NCBI GenBank assembly: GCA_022821235.1
Contig: JAJEEA010000393.1
Span: 1-42,927 of the forward strand
DNA: 42,927 nucleotides
DNA from: Vicinamibacteria bacterium
GTDB taxonomy: Bacteria > Acidobacteriota > Vicinamibacteria > Vicinamibacterales > UBA8438
Direction: 5' to 3'
Made by a program: the position numbers and the translations under genes. Of the stretch, positions 1 through 7,628 are shown in pieces. Every line of letters begins with the position of its first letter. Positions within the stretch are counted from its first letter, which is position 1. Under the pieces are notes generated by a model. The model worked only from the letters and a program-made list of their open reading frames with translations. It made no database searches and was not told where the DNA came from.

Positions 1-987
1 GCGTCGATGCCCGGCTGGGTCGACCGCCTCCTCGAGCGCCGGGCCGAGACGGGGGCGCCGGATCCGGAGGCCATCCGGGCGGCCGTCGCCGAGGCGCGGG
101 CGTCGGGCACGGGGCTGCTCGGGGACATCGGCAACACCACCGCGGCGGCGCCGATACTGGCCGAGGCCGGCATGCCGGCCCGCGTCTTCAGGGAGGTCAT
201 CGCGTTTCCCGCCGGCGCGGCGGACGCCGCCGTGGACGCGGCGGCGGACGACCTCCTCTCGCTCGGGCCGGCCGGCGGTCTGCGGGTGGGGCTGGCCGCG
301 CACGCCCCCTACTCGGTCGGGCCCGCCGCGTTCGCGGCCCTCGACGCGGCGGCCCGGCGGGGTCTCGACGGTCCCCGGTCCATCCACCTCGCGGAGTCGC
401 CGGAGGAGCTCGAGTTCCTGCAGACGGGGCGAGGTCCCTGGCGCCGGCTCCTCGAGCGGATCGGGCGCTGGGACCCGGCCTGGACGCCGCCGCGGTGCGG
501 GCCGGTCGAGTACCTCGACCGCCTCGGCTGGCTGCGCGAGGGGCTCGTGGCGGTCCACGGCGTGCAGTTGACCGACCCCGAGCTGCGCCGGCTGGCCGAA
601 CGGGGCGCGTTCCTGGTGACCTGCCCGCGCAGCAACGCCTGGACCGGGGTCGGCCACCCGCCGGTCGAGCGGTTCCTGCGGGCCGGCGTGCGGCTCGCGG
701 TCGGCACCGACAGCCTCGCCAGCGTCCCCGACCTCAACCTCTTCAGCGAGCTCGCCCTCATGCGCCGCCTCGCCCCGTCGGCGCCGGTCCGCCGCCTGCT
801 GGCCTGCGCGACGCTTCACGGGGCGGAGGCCCTCGGGTTCGACGACGATCTCGGGGCCATCGCGCCCGGCCGCCGCGCCGACCTCATCGGGGTGCGTATT
901 CCCCCCGGCGTGGGCGATGTGGAAGAATACCTCCTGGGCGGGGTCACGCCGGACCGCGTGGTGCGGCTCGACGGCGTCGCCCGCTGA
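1..987 (+). CDS. Amidohydrolase, probable aminodeoxyfutalosine deaminase (5' partial)
   Basis: The reading frame is open to the window edge and lacks the N-terminal HxH metal motif of the amidohydrolase superfamily, so roughly the first 90-100 residues lie outside. What remains shows later metal and catalytic positions: a HAPYSV strand, an IHLAE strand, a VHGVQL strand and a GTDSLAS loop carrying the conserved Asp, then the usual C-terminal APGRRADL segment. This matches deaminases/chlorohydrolases of the MtaD/SsnA/MqnX group. In the futalosine route to menaquinone such an enzyme deaminates aminodeoxyfutalosine. The next three genes are a prenyltransferase, a UbiX-like protein and a MenG-type methyltransferase, and this context favours the MqnX assignment. 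Sequence alone cannot exclude another purine or guanidine deaminase. The family is well supported; the substrate is inferred. Confidence 0.75.
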   Translation, partial: ASMPGWVDRLLERRAETGAPDPEAIRAAVAEARASGTGLLGDIGNTTAAAPILAEAGMPARVFREVIAFPAGAADAAVDAAADDLLSLGPAGGLRVGLAAHAPYSVGPAAFAALDAAARRGLDGPRSIHLAESPEELEFLQTGRGPWRRLLERIGRWDPAWTPPRCGPVEYLDRLGWLREGLVAVHGVQLTDPELRRLAERGAFLVTCPRSNAWTGVGHPPVERFLRAGVRLAVGTDSLASVPDLNLFSELALMRRLAPSAPVRRLLACATLHGAEALGFDDDLGAIAPGRRADLIGVRIPPGVGDVEEYLLGGVTPDRVVRLDGVAR

Positions 988-1146
988 CGACGGCGCGCCC
1001 TCGTGCGCGTCCGCGGGGCGCCCTCCGGCATCCAGGGACGGTGACGGCATTTTGTCGCCACGTGCCGAGCGCGCCATCCCGTAGAGACCGGCTGCTCGGG
1101 GCGCAGTTGGCAACCTTGTATCGGTCACTGTCCTGAACGACTCGAC

Positions 1147-2013
1147 ATGACGGCTTCGGCCCTGCGCTACGTCCGATCGTGCTTCTCGCTGGTACGGTTC
1201 GGCCATTCGATCTTCGCGATTCCGTTCGCCCTCGTCGGCGCCCTCCTCGCGGCCGAGCAGCATCCGTTGACGCTCGCCCGCGTCGGCTGGATCGTCGCGG
1301 AGATGGTGACCGCGCGCACCGCCGCGATGGGGTTCAACCGGCTCGTCGACGCGCGCTACGACGCCCTGAACCCGAGGACCGCCGGTCGCGAGCTGCCGCG
1401 CGGGGCGCTCTCGCGGGGCGACGCGATCGGGCTGGTGGCGGCGTCGTCGGTCGCCTTCGTCCTCGTGACGACGCAGCTCGGGTGGATCTGCCTGGCGCTG
1501 TCCCCGCTGGCCCTCGCCATCGTGTTCTGGTACTCGCTGGCGAAGCGGTTCACGACGTGGACCCAGATGTACCTGGGGCTGGCCCTCGCCGTCGCCCCGG
1601 TCGGCGGCTGGCTGGCCGCGGGCGGGGGCGCCGGATGGGAGCCCTGGCTGCTGGCCCTCGCCATCGGCACGTGGGTCGCGGGCTTCGACATCCTGTACGC
1701 CTGCCAGGACCTGGAGTTCGACCGCGCGAACGGCCTGCGCTCCATTCCCGTCCGCTTCGGCGTGGGCCGGTCGCTGGTGATGGCCCGCTGGCTGCACGTC
1801 GGGACGGTGGCGGCGATGGCCGCGGTGGCCCTGGCCGCTCCCCTCGGCGCCTGGTACCTCGCGGGGGTCGGCGGGGTCGCGGCGCTGCTCGCGTGGGAGC
1901 AGTCGATGGTGCGGGCGGACGATCTCTCGCGCGTGAAGCAGGCGTTCGACGTGAACGGGTACGTGGGTCTCTTCTACCTGGCCGCGACGGCCGGGGCCCT
2001 CCATGCCGGATGA
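1147..2013 (+). CDS. mqnP: UbiA-family prenyltransferase, MqnP-like (menaquinone synthesis)
   Basis: A 288-residue integral membrane protein of normal length for UbiA-family aromatic prenyltransferases. The first Asp-rich motif is seen as NRLVDARYD (residues about 61-69), and the second as DILYACQDLEFD near residues 180-191. Both bind the magnesium-pyrophosphate of the polyprenyl donor. Hydrophobic segments fill the rest of the chain. In organisms using the futalosine pathway, a UbiA homologue (MqnP) attaches the polyprenyl tail to the naphthoate carboxylic acid before decarboxylation. The gene overlaps the UbiX-like gene by 11 bases and is followed by a MenG-type methyltransferase, which supports that role over ubiquinone or haem O synthesis. 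A UbiD-like decarboxylase is not present in the window. Confidence 0.85.
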   Translation: MTASALRYVRSCFSLVRFGHSIFAIPFALVGALLAAEQHPLTLARVGWIVAEMVTARTAAMGFNRLVDARYDALNPRTAGRELPRGALSRGDAIGLVAASSVAFVLVTTQLGWICLALSPLALAIVFWYSLAKRFTTWTQMYLGLALAVAPVGGWLAAGGGAGWEPWLLALAIGTWVAGFDILYACQDLEFDRANGLRSIPVRFGVGRSLVMARWLHVGTVAAMAAVALAAPLGAWYLAGVGGVAALLAWEQSMVRADDLSRVKQAFDVNGYVGLFYLAATAGALHAG

Positions 2014-2617
2014 ACGCGGGCGTTGCGTCGCGGTGGGCGTCACCGGGGCGAGCGGGGCCCTGTACGCGGTGCGCACCGTCGCGGCCCTCCTCGCCGGCGG
2101 CCTCCGGGTGGAGCTGGTGGTCTCGGACTTCGGCCGGCGCCTGCTGCACGACGAGCTCGGCGAGGCCGCCTCGTGCGACCGGCTGCTCGAGTACCTGGCC
2201 GACCGCTACGGCGATGTCGTGCAGGCCGGCGCCCTCGTCGTCCACAGCAACCGCAACCTCGGGGCGTCGATCGCCAGCGGCAGCTACGCCTGCGCGGGGA
2301 TGGCCATCGTGCCCTGCTCCATGAAGACCCTCGCCGGGGTGGCGCACGGGCTGTCGCGGAGCCTCATCGAGCGCGCCGCCGACGTCATGCTCAAGGAGCG
2401 CCGCCCCCTCGTGATCGTGCCCCGCGAGACCCCCATGAGCCTGCCGCAGCTCCGCAACCTCGTGGCCTCGGCCGAGGCGGGGGCCACGGTGCTGCCCGCG
2501 ATGCCGGCGTTCTACCAGGGCCCCCGCACCCTCGACGACCTGGCCGACTTCATGGCCGGGAAGATCCTCGACGCGCTGGGCGTCCCCCACGCCCTCTATC
2601 CCCCATGGACGGGATGA
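2003..2617 (+). CDS. ubiX: UbiX-like flavin prenyltransferase
   Basis: A 204-residue flavoprotein of the UbiX/Pad family. The N-terminal strand leads into the FMN-binding GVTGASGALYA motif, followed by the GASIASGSYACAGMAIVPCSMKT region (quoted here by its key SGSY and PCSMKT segments) and the conserved ERRPLVIVPRETP strand that binds phosphate. UbiX makes prenylated FMN, the cofactor of UbiD-type decarboxylases; it does not decarboxylate by itself. In the futalosine route the equivalent protein would serve the UbiD-like enzyme acting after prenylation. The ATG lies inside the end of the upstream prenyltransferase gene, and its stop overlaps the next start as ATGA, so the genes are probably translationally coupled. 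Confidence 0.9.
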   Translation: MPDERGRCVAVGVTGASGALYAVRTVAALLAGGLRVELVVSDFGRRLLHDELGEAASCDRLLEYLADRYGDVVQAGALVVHSNRNLGASIASGSYACAGMAIVPCSMKTLAGVAHGLSRSLIERAADVMLKERRPLVIVPRETPMSLPQLRNLVASAEAGATVLPAMPAFYQGPRTLDDLADFMAGKILDALGVPHALYPPWTG

Positions 2618-3375
2618 CGGGGGACCCGGCGCGCCGGGCGGGCGGGGACGGGGCGGTTCCCCTCGACAAGACGCCGGGGCGCATCGCGGGGATGTTCGAC
2701 GCCATCGCGCACCGCTACGACGGCCTGAACCACGTGCTCAGCGCGGGGCTCGACCGGCGGTGGCGGCGGCAGGCGGTGGCGGCGGTCGGGGCGCCGGCCG
2801 GCGCCCGGGTCATCGACGTGTGCACGGGCACCGCGGACCTCGCGATCGCCGCGTGCGGCGGGGACGCGCCGGCCGGGGCGGTGCTCGGGGTCGACTTCGC
2901 GGGGGCCATGCTCGACGTCGGGCTCCGCAAGGTGCGGGCGTCGGGGCTCGGCGGGCGGGTCCGGCTGGTGCGGGGCGACGCCTGCCGCCTGCCGTGCGGG
3001 CCGGCGACGATGGACGCCGCGACCATCGGGTTCGGCATCCGGAACGTGGTCGATCCGGCGCAGGCGGTCCGGGAGATCGCCCGCGTCCTCAAGCCGGGCG
3101 GCCGGCTGGCGATCCTGGAGTTCGGGGAGCCGCGCCTGCCCCTGATCCGGGGGGCCTATCTGTGGTACTTCCGGCACGTGCTGCCCCGCGTCGGCCGGTG
3201 GCTGTCGCGCCACGCCGAGGCGTACGCCTACCTGCCCGCCTCGGTCCATGCCTTCCTCGGGCCGGACGCGCTGGCCGCGGTGCTTCGCGAGTGCGGCTTC
3301 GGCGACGTCCGCGTCGACCGCCTCGCCCTCGGCATCGTCTACCTCTACGTCGCCCGAAAGCCGATGAGCGCTTGA
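2614..3375 (+). CDS. menG: Demethylmenaquinone methyltransferase, MenG/UbiE
   Basis: A SAM-dependent class I methyltransferase of about 253 residues, the usual size for MenG/UbiE. Visible family signatures are the N-terminal FDAIAHRYDGLNHVLSAGLDRRWR block, the motif I segment VIDVCTGTADLAI, a GVDFAGAML loop, the GFGIRNVVD segment and the ILEFGEP strand. It methylates demethylmenaquinone at the quinone ring, the last step of menaquinone synthesis. The ATG at 2614 overlaps the upstream stop as ATGA, which is why it is preferred. An in-frame ATG at 2605 would add three residues and cannot be excluded. The frame is open further upstream, but that region belongs to the UbiX-like gene. Confidence 0.9.
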   Translation: MTGDPARRAGGDGAVPLDKTPGRIAGMFDAIAHRYDGLNHVLSAGLDRRWRRQAVAAVGAPAGARVIDVCTGTADLAIAACGGDAPAGAVLGVDFAGAMLDVGLRKVRASGLGGRVRLVRGDACRLPCGPATMDAATIGFGIRNVVDPAQAVREIARVLKPGGRLAILEFGEPRLPLIRGAYLWYFRHVLPRVGRWLSRHAEAYAYLPASVHAFLGPDALAAVLRECGFGDVRVDRLALGIVYLYVARKPMSA

Positions 3376-3383
3376 GAGCGCGG

Positions 3384-3389
3384 TATACT
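3384..3389 (+). promoter_or_regulatory. Probable -10 element upstream of the TonB-like gene
   Basis: TATACT lies 20 bases before the ATG at 3410, in a short gap after menG that is otherwise G+C rich. No convincing -35 box is visible at the standard spacing, so only the -10 element is called. It suggests the TonB-like gene has its own transcription start near 3396. Confidence 0.4.
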
Positions 3390-3409
3390 GGGGGCCACGC
3401 TCCCGACCC

Positions 3410-4456
3410 ATGTACTTCGACTTCGAGAGCCGCCGCTTCGAGACGCCGACCGTCGAGTCGGCGATGTCCTACCGCGAGTGCGCGCTCCTCTCCTTCTTCA
3501 CCCACCTGCTGATAGCGTTGCTGGTGCTCCTGGGGCCCCGCCTGCCGTTCGTGCAGGAGGCGATGGAGCGCCGGGCCCAGCGGCTGGCGGAGCTGGCGGA
3601 GCTGGCGGCGGCCGAGCAGTTGGCGCTGCGTCAGGTTCCCGACGACGCGCCGCGGTTCATCTTCGTCGACACGCTGGTCGACCCGCCCGCGCCGGCCCCC
3701 CCGCCCGCGGCGGACCTGTCCGACCAGGACCGCGTGGCCCGGTCGCCGACCCAGGCCGAGGACCCGGTGAACGACCTGCCCAATGCCGAGGGCAACACGT
3801 TCGAGTTCGTGCAGACCCCGGACCCCGACGAGGGGCTCGACCCGCTGACCTCGCTCGGTGACGATCCGGAGGCGCTCGAGGCGGTGCCGGAAGAGGCGTC
3901 CGACGGGTTCGAGGACGGCGCGCCGGACGAGTCCGGGGAGGGCGCCGAGGCGGAGCCGGGGGAGGGAGAGGGCGAGTCGCCGCCGCGGCTGGCGGAGCGC
4001 ATGTCGCGGCCGCGTCCCCTCGGCGACCGGCCGGGCACGATTCTGAACCGGGCGTTGCGGGGGCTCGACAGCGTCGCTCGCAACCGGCAGTACTACAACC
4101 TGCGCGGCCGTACCGACGAGTACGGCCCCGACATCCAGTTCGATTCGAAGGGGGTCGACTTCGGCTCGTGGCTCGCGCGGTTCCGGTCCCAGATCTACCG
4201 CAACTGGTTCATTCCCTACGCCGCGATGTCGATGTCGGGGAACGTCGTCCTGACCTTCAACGTCCACATGGACGGGACGCTGACCGACCTCGCGGTCGAG
4301 CGGCCGTCCACGATCGACGCGTTCACCAACTCGGCCTACAACGCGATTCGCGGATCGAACCCGACCTACCCGTTGCCCCCGGAGTATCCGGACGACAGCG
4401 TCTTCTTCACGGTGACGTTCTACTTCAACGAGCGGCCGCCGCCGCAGTACCGCTGA
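3410..4456 (+). CDS. TonB-like cell-envelope protein
   Basis: A 348-residue protein with a short cytoplasmic N-terminus, one transmembrane segment at about residues 25-44 (SFFTHLLIALLVLLGPRLPF), a basic/helical stretch, and a long Pro- and acid-rich periplasmic linker (residues about 75-200). The C-terminal domain resembles the TonB/TolA fold: WLARFRSQIYRNWFIP, then GNVVLTFNVHMDGTLTDLAV, with the YPLPPEYPDD end. TonB proteins couple the inner-membrane proton motive force to outer-membrane receptors, and one such receptor is encoded at 38550-41465. No ExbB/ExbD pair lies nearby. It might instead act in TolA-like envelope maintenance or be an uncharacterised TonB-family protein. Confidence 0.7.
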   Translation: MYFDFESRRFETPTVESAMSYRECALLSFFTHLLIALLVLLGPRLPFVQEAMERRAQRLAELAELAAAEQLALRQVPDDAPRFIFVDTLVDPPAPAPPPAADLSDQDRVARSPTQAEDPVNDLPNAEGNTFEFVQTPDPDEGLDPLTSLGDDPEALEAVPEEASDGFEDGAPDESGEGAEAEPGEGEGESPPRLAERMSRPRPLGDRPGTILNRALRGLDSVARNRQYYNLRGRTDEYGPDIQFDSKGVDFGSWLARFRSQIYRNWFIPYAAMSMSGNVVLTFNVHMDGTLTDLAVERPSTIDAFTNSAYNAIRGSNPTYPLPPEYPDDSVFFTVTFYFNERPPPQYR

Positions 4457-4463
4457 TTCCGGC

Positions 4464-4553
4464 ATGATCGAGCCGCCGCGACTGACCGAACGCCAGCAGC
4501 TCGGCCTCCTGATCCTGTTGACGGTGGTGCTGGCGATGGCGTTCCTGGGGTGA
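4464..4553 (+). CDS. Small single-pass membrane peptide (29 residues)
   Basis: A short frame between the TonB-like gene and miaA reads MIEPPRLTERQQLG and then an uninterrupted hydrophobic stretch ending in MAFLG. It begins 7 bases after the TonB-like stop. Its stop codon overlaps the GTG start of miaA as GTGA, the same coupling seen at other junctions of this block. The charged head, hydrophobic tail and exact spacing suggest a real membrane peptide, but no family was recognised and chance cannot be excluded for so short a frame. Confidence 0.45.
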   Translation: MIEPPRLTERQQLGLLILLTVVLAMAFLG

Positions 4554-5533
4554 CGCGCGACCGCCTGCGGGACCGGGAAGGGCGGCCGGTGCTGCTGGCC
4601 GTCGTCGGGCCGACGGCGACGGGGAAGAGCGCGCTCGCGCTGTCGATCGCGGCGCGGGTGGGCGGCGAAGTCCTGGGATGCGACTCGACCGCGGTCTACC
4701 GCGGGTTCGACATCGGGACCGACAAGGTCCCCGCCGGGCGGCAACGGGGGGTTCCGCACCATCTGATCGACATCGTCGAGCCCGTCGAGGTGTACTCGGC
4801 GGCGCGGTACCGCCGGGACGCGGCCCGGGTGGTGCGCGAGGTGACGGGGCGGGGCCGGCTGCCCATCGTGGCGGGCGGCACCGGGCTCTACTACCGGGCC
4901 CTGACGCGGGGGCTGTTCGAGGGCCCGGGGCGCGACCCCGGGCTCCGGGCGCGGCTGGAGCGGGTGGCCCGCGGCCGGGGCGCCGGCGCCCTCCACCGGC
5001 TGCTCGCGCGTCACGATCCGGCGTCGGCGCGGCGGATTCACCCGGCCGACGAGAAGCGACTGGTCCGCGCGCTGGAGGTGCTGCGGCTGACCGGCCGGAC
5101 CCTGACCGACCACTTCGCGGCGACGCGGTCGCCGATCGCGGGCCATGCCGTGCTCACGGTGGGACTGCGGCTGCCCATGGAGCAGCTCGAGGCCCGCATC
5201 GCCGACCGGGTCGACCGTCAGTTGGCCGGGGGTTTGCTTGACGAGGTTCGGGGCCTGCTCGCGCGGGGCGTGCCCGAGGACGCGGGGCCGTTCGGCGGCC
5301 TCGTGTACCGCCAGGTCCTCGAGCACCTGCGCGGCGAGCGCGACCTGCGCGGCACCCGGGACCTCGTCGTCCGCGAGAACCGCCGCTACGCCCGCCGGCA
5401 GTTGACGTGGTTCAAGGGCGAGCCGGGAGTGCACTGGATGGGGACGCCGGGCGAGCATCCCGCGGCGTGCGACGCGGTGGCCGAGCGGCTCGACGCGGCC
5501 ATCCGCTACGGGACGGGACGTGTGCTCTCATGA
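4550..5533 (+). CDS. miaA: tRNA dimethylallyltransferase MiaA
   Basis: A 327-residue protein that transfers a dimethylallyl group to N6 of adenosine 37 in tRNAs reading codons that start with U. The P-loop GPTATGKS is at residues 20-27. The substrate-binding strand reads DSTAVYRGFDIGTDK (residues 45-59). Further on are PHHLIDIVEP, the YSAARYRRDA segment and IVAGGTGLYYRAL. All are MiaA hallmarks, and the length is typical. One oddity is that the usual DSMQVY or DSAQVY segment is DSTAVY here, so a Gln is replaced by Ala in the substrate pocket. The start is GTG in a GTGA overlap with the small membrane peptide, and the end overlaps the dGTPase start as ATGA. Confidence 0.93.
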   Translation: MTRDRLRDREGRPVLLAVVGPTATGKSALALSIAARVGGEVLGCDSTAVYRGFDIGTDKVPAGRQRGVPHHLIDIVEPVEVYSAARYRRDAARVVREVTGRGRLPIVAGGTGLYYRALTRGLFEGPGRDPGLRARLERVARGRGAGALHRLLARHDPASARRIHPADEKRLVRALEVLRLTGRTLTDHFAATRSPIAGHAVLTVGLRLPMEQLEARIADRVDRQLAGGLLDEVRGLLARGVPEDAGPFGGLVYRQVLEHLRGERDLRGTRDLVVRENRRYARRQLTWFKGEPGVHWMGTPGEHPAACDAVAERLDAAIRYGTGRVLS

Positions 5534-6621
5534 TTCGACACGAGCTGGAGGCCCGCGAGGCCGAGTACCTCGCGCCCTGCGCATCGCGTAGCCGCGAGTC
5601 GAAGGGGCGGCTCCGGCCCGAGCCCGAGGACCCCATCCGGCCCGCCTTCCAGCGCGACCGCGACCGCATCCTGCACAGCAAGGCGTTCCGCCGGCTCAAG
5701 CACAAGACCCAGGTCTTCTTCTCGCCGGCCGGCGACCACTACCGGACGCGGCTCACCCACACGCTCGAGGTGGCCCAGATCGCGCGCACGGTGTCCAAGG
5801 TGCTCGGCCTGAACGAGGACCTGACCGAGGCCGTCGCCCTCGGGCACGATCTCGGCCATACCCCGTTCGGCCACGCCGGCGAAGCGGTTCTCGACCGGCT
5901 GATGCCGGGGGGGTTCAGCCATCACGGGCACAGCCTGCGGATCGTCGACGTGCTCGAGCGGGACCGCCGCGGCCTCAACCTGACGTGGGAGGTCCGGAAC
6001 GGGATTGCCAAGCACTCGAAGGGCAAGGACGGCGCGCCCCTCGGGGGGGAGCCGGCCCGGCGCGCCGCGACCCTCGAAGGACAGGTCGCACGGGTCGCGG
6101 ACATGATCGCCTACGTGAACCACGACATCGACGACGCGGTCCGCGCGGGGGTCATCGCGTCGTCCGATCTGCCCGCGGCTCCCCTCGATCGGCTCGGCCG
6201 CACCTCTTCCCGGCGCATCGGGACGCTGGTGTCCGACGTGGTCACCGCGACCCGGGCCACGAGGCCCGACGTCGAGCTCCGCATGAGCCCGCCGGTCCTC
6301 GAGGCGCTCACGGCGTTGCGGGCGTTCCTGTTCGAGGCGGTGTACGAGAGCCGGGTGGCGACGGCCGAGATGGCCAAGGCCTCCGGCATCATCGGCGGGC
6401 TCTGGGAGCGGGTGCGTCGGGCGCCGGAGGCGTTTCTGGACCCCCGCACGCTCCAGTCGGACGGGACCGACGCGGCGGCGCGGGACTTCATCGCGGGGAT
6501 GACGGATCGGTTCGCCGTCCACCTGTACAAGCGCCTGTTCATCCCGCGGCCCTGGGTGACGGGGGCCGCCGGCCGGGAGGACGAGGGCGGGACGGTCCGG
6601 GGCTCCGCCGCTTTGGTGTAA
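5530..6621 (+). CDS. dgt: Deoxyguanosinetriphosphate triphosphohydrolase-like protein
   Basis: A 363-residue HD-domain phosphohydrolase of the dGTPase family. The N-terminal block reads DPIRPAFQRDRDRILHSKAFRRL, followed by KTQVF and the first metal-binding histidine in RLTHTLEVAQIAR. The HD pair appears as LGHDLGHTPFGHAGE, and a later metal Asp in YVNHDIDDA. These enzymes split dNTPs into the deoxynucleoside and triphosphate; in bacteria they adjust dNTP pools and can limit phage replication. The ATG at 5530 overlaps the miaA stop (ATGA), which fixes the start; the frame is open further upstream but covers miaA there. The length fits the shorter Dgt-like subfamily rather than E. coli Dgt. Confidence 0.92.
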   Translation: MIRHELEAREAEYLAPCASRSRESKGRLRPEPEDPIRPAFQRDRDRILHSKAFRRLKHKTQVFFSPAGDHYRTRLTHTLEVAQIARTVSKVLGLNEDLTEAVALGHDLGHTPFGHAGEAVLDRLMPGGFSHHGHSLRIVDVLERDRRGLNLTWEVRNGIAKHSKGKDGAPLGGEPARRAATLEGQVARVADMIAYVNHDIDDAVRAGVIASSDLPAAPLDRLGRTSSRRIGTLVSDVVTATRATRPDVELRMSPPVLEALTALRAFLFEAVYESRVATAEMAKASGIIGGLWERVRRAPEAFLDPRTLQSDGTDAAARDFIAGMTDRFAVHLYKRLFIPRPWVTGAAGREDEGGTVRGSAALV

Positions 6622-6642
6622 CGGGAACGAAAACCTTGCGGT

Positions 6643-6648
6643 TATAAT
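6643..6648 (+). promoter_or_regulatory. Consensus -10 element ahead of yceD-rpmF
   Basis: A perfect TATAAT sits in an unusually A+T-rich patch (6629-6655) just after the dgt stop. No good -35 hexamer stands 16-18 bases upstream; TTGGTG at 6613 is too far. The predicted start point near 6655 lies about 50 bases ahead of the yceD start, so this probably drives yceD, rpmF and perhaps the fab genes. Confidence 0.55.
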
Positions 6649-6704
6649 TCTGGATTCGTCCGGCGCCCGGTCCCGTGAGCCGGTCACCACCGTGGTCGGA
6701 GTCG

Positions 6705-7274
6705 ATGGAGATGGAGCCGATGGCAGCCGGGCCGGCGGGGGCGGCGTCCTCCCCGCATCTCGATCTGCGGGTCGTCGAGGGGCCCCGGACCGACGTTCAC
6801 AGACGGTTCCCGGCCGGGTCGCTGACCCCGGACGGGGGGCGGCACTATCGCGTGCCGGGGGTCGTGGCCCTCGATCTGCTGGTTGCGAAGGGAGGGACCG
6901 ACTACCGGCTGTCGGGCCGGATCGAGGGCGAGCTGGAGCTCGACTGCAGCCGCTGCCTCGAGGCCTTCCGTCTCGATGCCGGGATCGACGTGGATCTCCT
7001 GTACCTGCCGGCCTCGGAGAACCGCGGGGACGGCGAGGTTCGCATCGAGGAAGAGGACCTGAGCACGGCGTTCTACCGGGACGAGCAGATCGACCTGAGG
7101 CACCTCGTCCAGGAGCAGTTCCAGCTCGCGCTGCCCATGAAGCCGCTGTGCCGCGCGGAATGCCGGGGGCTCTGCGCCGTGTGCGGGGGCAACCGGAACA
7201 CGGCGCCGTGCCAATGCGCCGACGAGTGGGAGGATCCCAGGCTGGCGGGACTGAAGCGGCTCCTGAAGCACTAG
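6705..7274 (+). CDS. yceD: YceD family (DUF177) protein
   Basis: A protein of about 189 residues of the YceD/DUF177 family, which is almost always encoded directly before rpmF and is linked to 23S rRNA or large-subunit accumulation. The family core is visible as GRIEGELELDCSRCLEAF with a CxxC pair, then the acidic middle with DEQIDLRHLVQEQFQLALPMKPLC. A second Cys cluster, CRAECRGLCAVCGG, probably holds zinc. The start is uncertain: in-frame ATGs at 6705, 6711 and 6720 and a GTG at 6675 are all possible. A GGAG at 6698-6701 best serves 6711 or 6705. Confidence 0.85.
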   Translation: MEMEPMAAGPAGAASSPHLDLRVVEGPRTDVHRRFPAGSLTPDGGRHYRVPGVVALDLLVAKGGTDYRLSGRIEGELELDCSRCLEAFRLDAGIDVDLLYLPASENRGDGEVRIEEEDLSTAFYRDEQIDLRHLVQEQFQLALPMKPLCRAECRGLCAVCGGNRNTAPCQCADEWEDPRLAGLKRLLKH

Positions 7275-7395
7275 CGACGACCCGCGGCGGAGGCGCCGTC
7301 GGGCGGTGCGTCGAGGGCTTCGTGCGCGCGAGGCCCCGTGGGGCGGCCCGGGGGCCGGCGCGATGCCGCGGCGCCGGAGAGAGTTCGAGAATCAC

Positions 7396-7578
7396 ATGGC
7401 CAATCCGAAGCGACGTCATTCCAAGTCACGCACGGCGAAGCGCCGCACGCATCAGAACCTCGACCCGGTCCAGTTGGGCGAGTGCCCGCAGTGTCACGAG
7501 CGGAGGCCGCCGCATCAGGTGTGCCCCTACTGCGGCTACTACCGCGGCCGTCAGGTGCGGTCCGTCAAGGAGGCCTGA
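7396..7578 (+). CDS. rpmF: 50S ribosomal protein L32
   Basis: A 60-residue basic protein with the invariant L32 opening MANPKRRHSKSRTAKRRTH and two zinc-binding pairs, CPQC and CPYC. It is a structural protein of the large ribosomal subunit. The ATG at 7396 is fixed by the family's conserved N-terminus; the frame is open for 90 bases further upstream, but that extension is not L32-like. It follows yceD by 121 bases, the standard pairing. The plsX and fabH genes that usually follow rpmF are missing here; fabD comes 50 bases later. Confidence 0.96.
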   Translation: MANPKRRHSKSRTAKRRTHQNLDPVQLGECPQCHERRPPHQVCPYCGYYRGRQVRSVKEA

Positions 7579-7628
7579 GCCGCCCCGTCTCGCGGTCGCG
7601 GTCGTTCGCCCGTCGTCGAAGCCAGTCG

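Noticed and set aside
7306-7395. N-terminal extension of L32
   Set aside because: The invariant MANPKRRHSK start at 7396 defines the protein.
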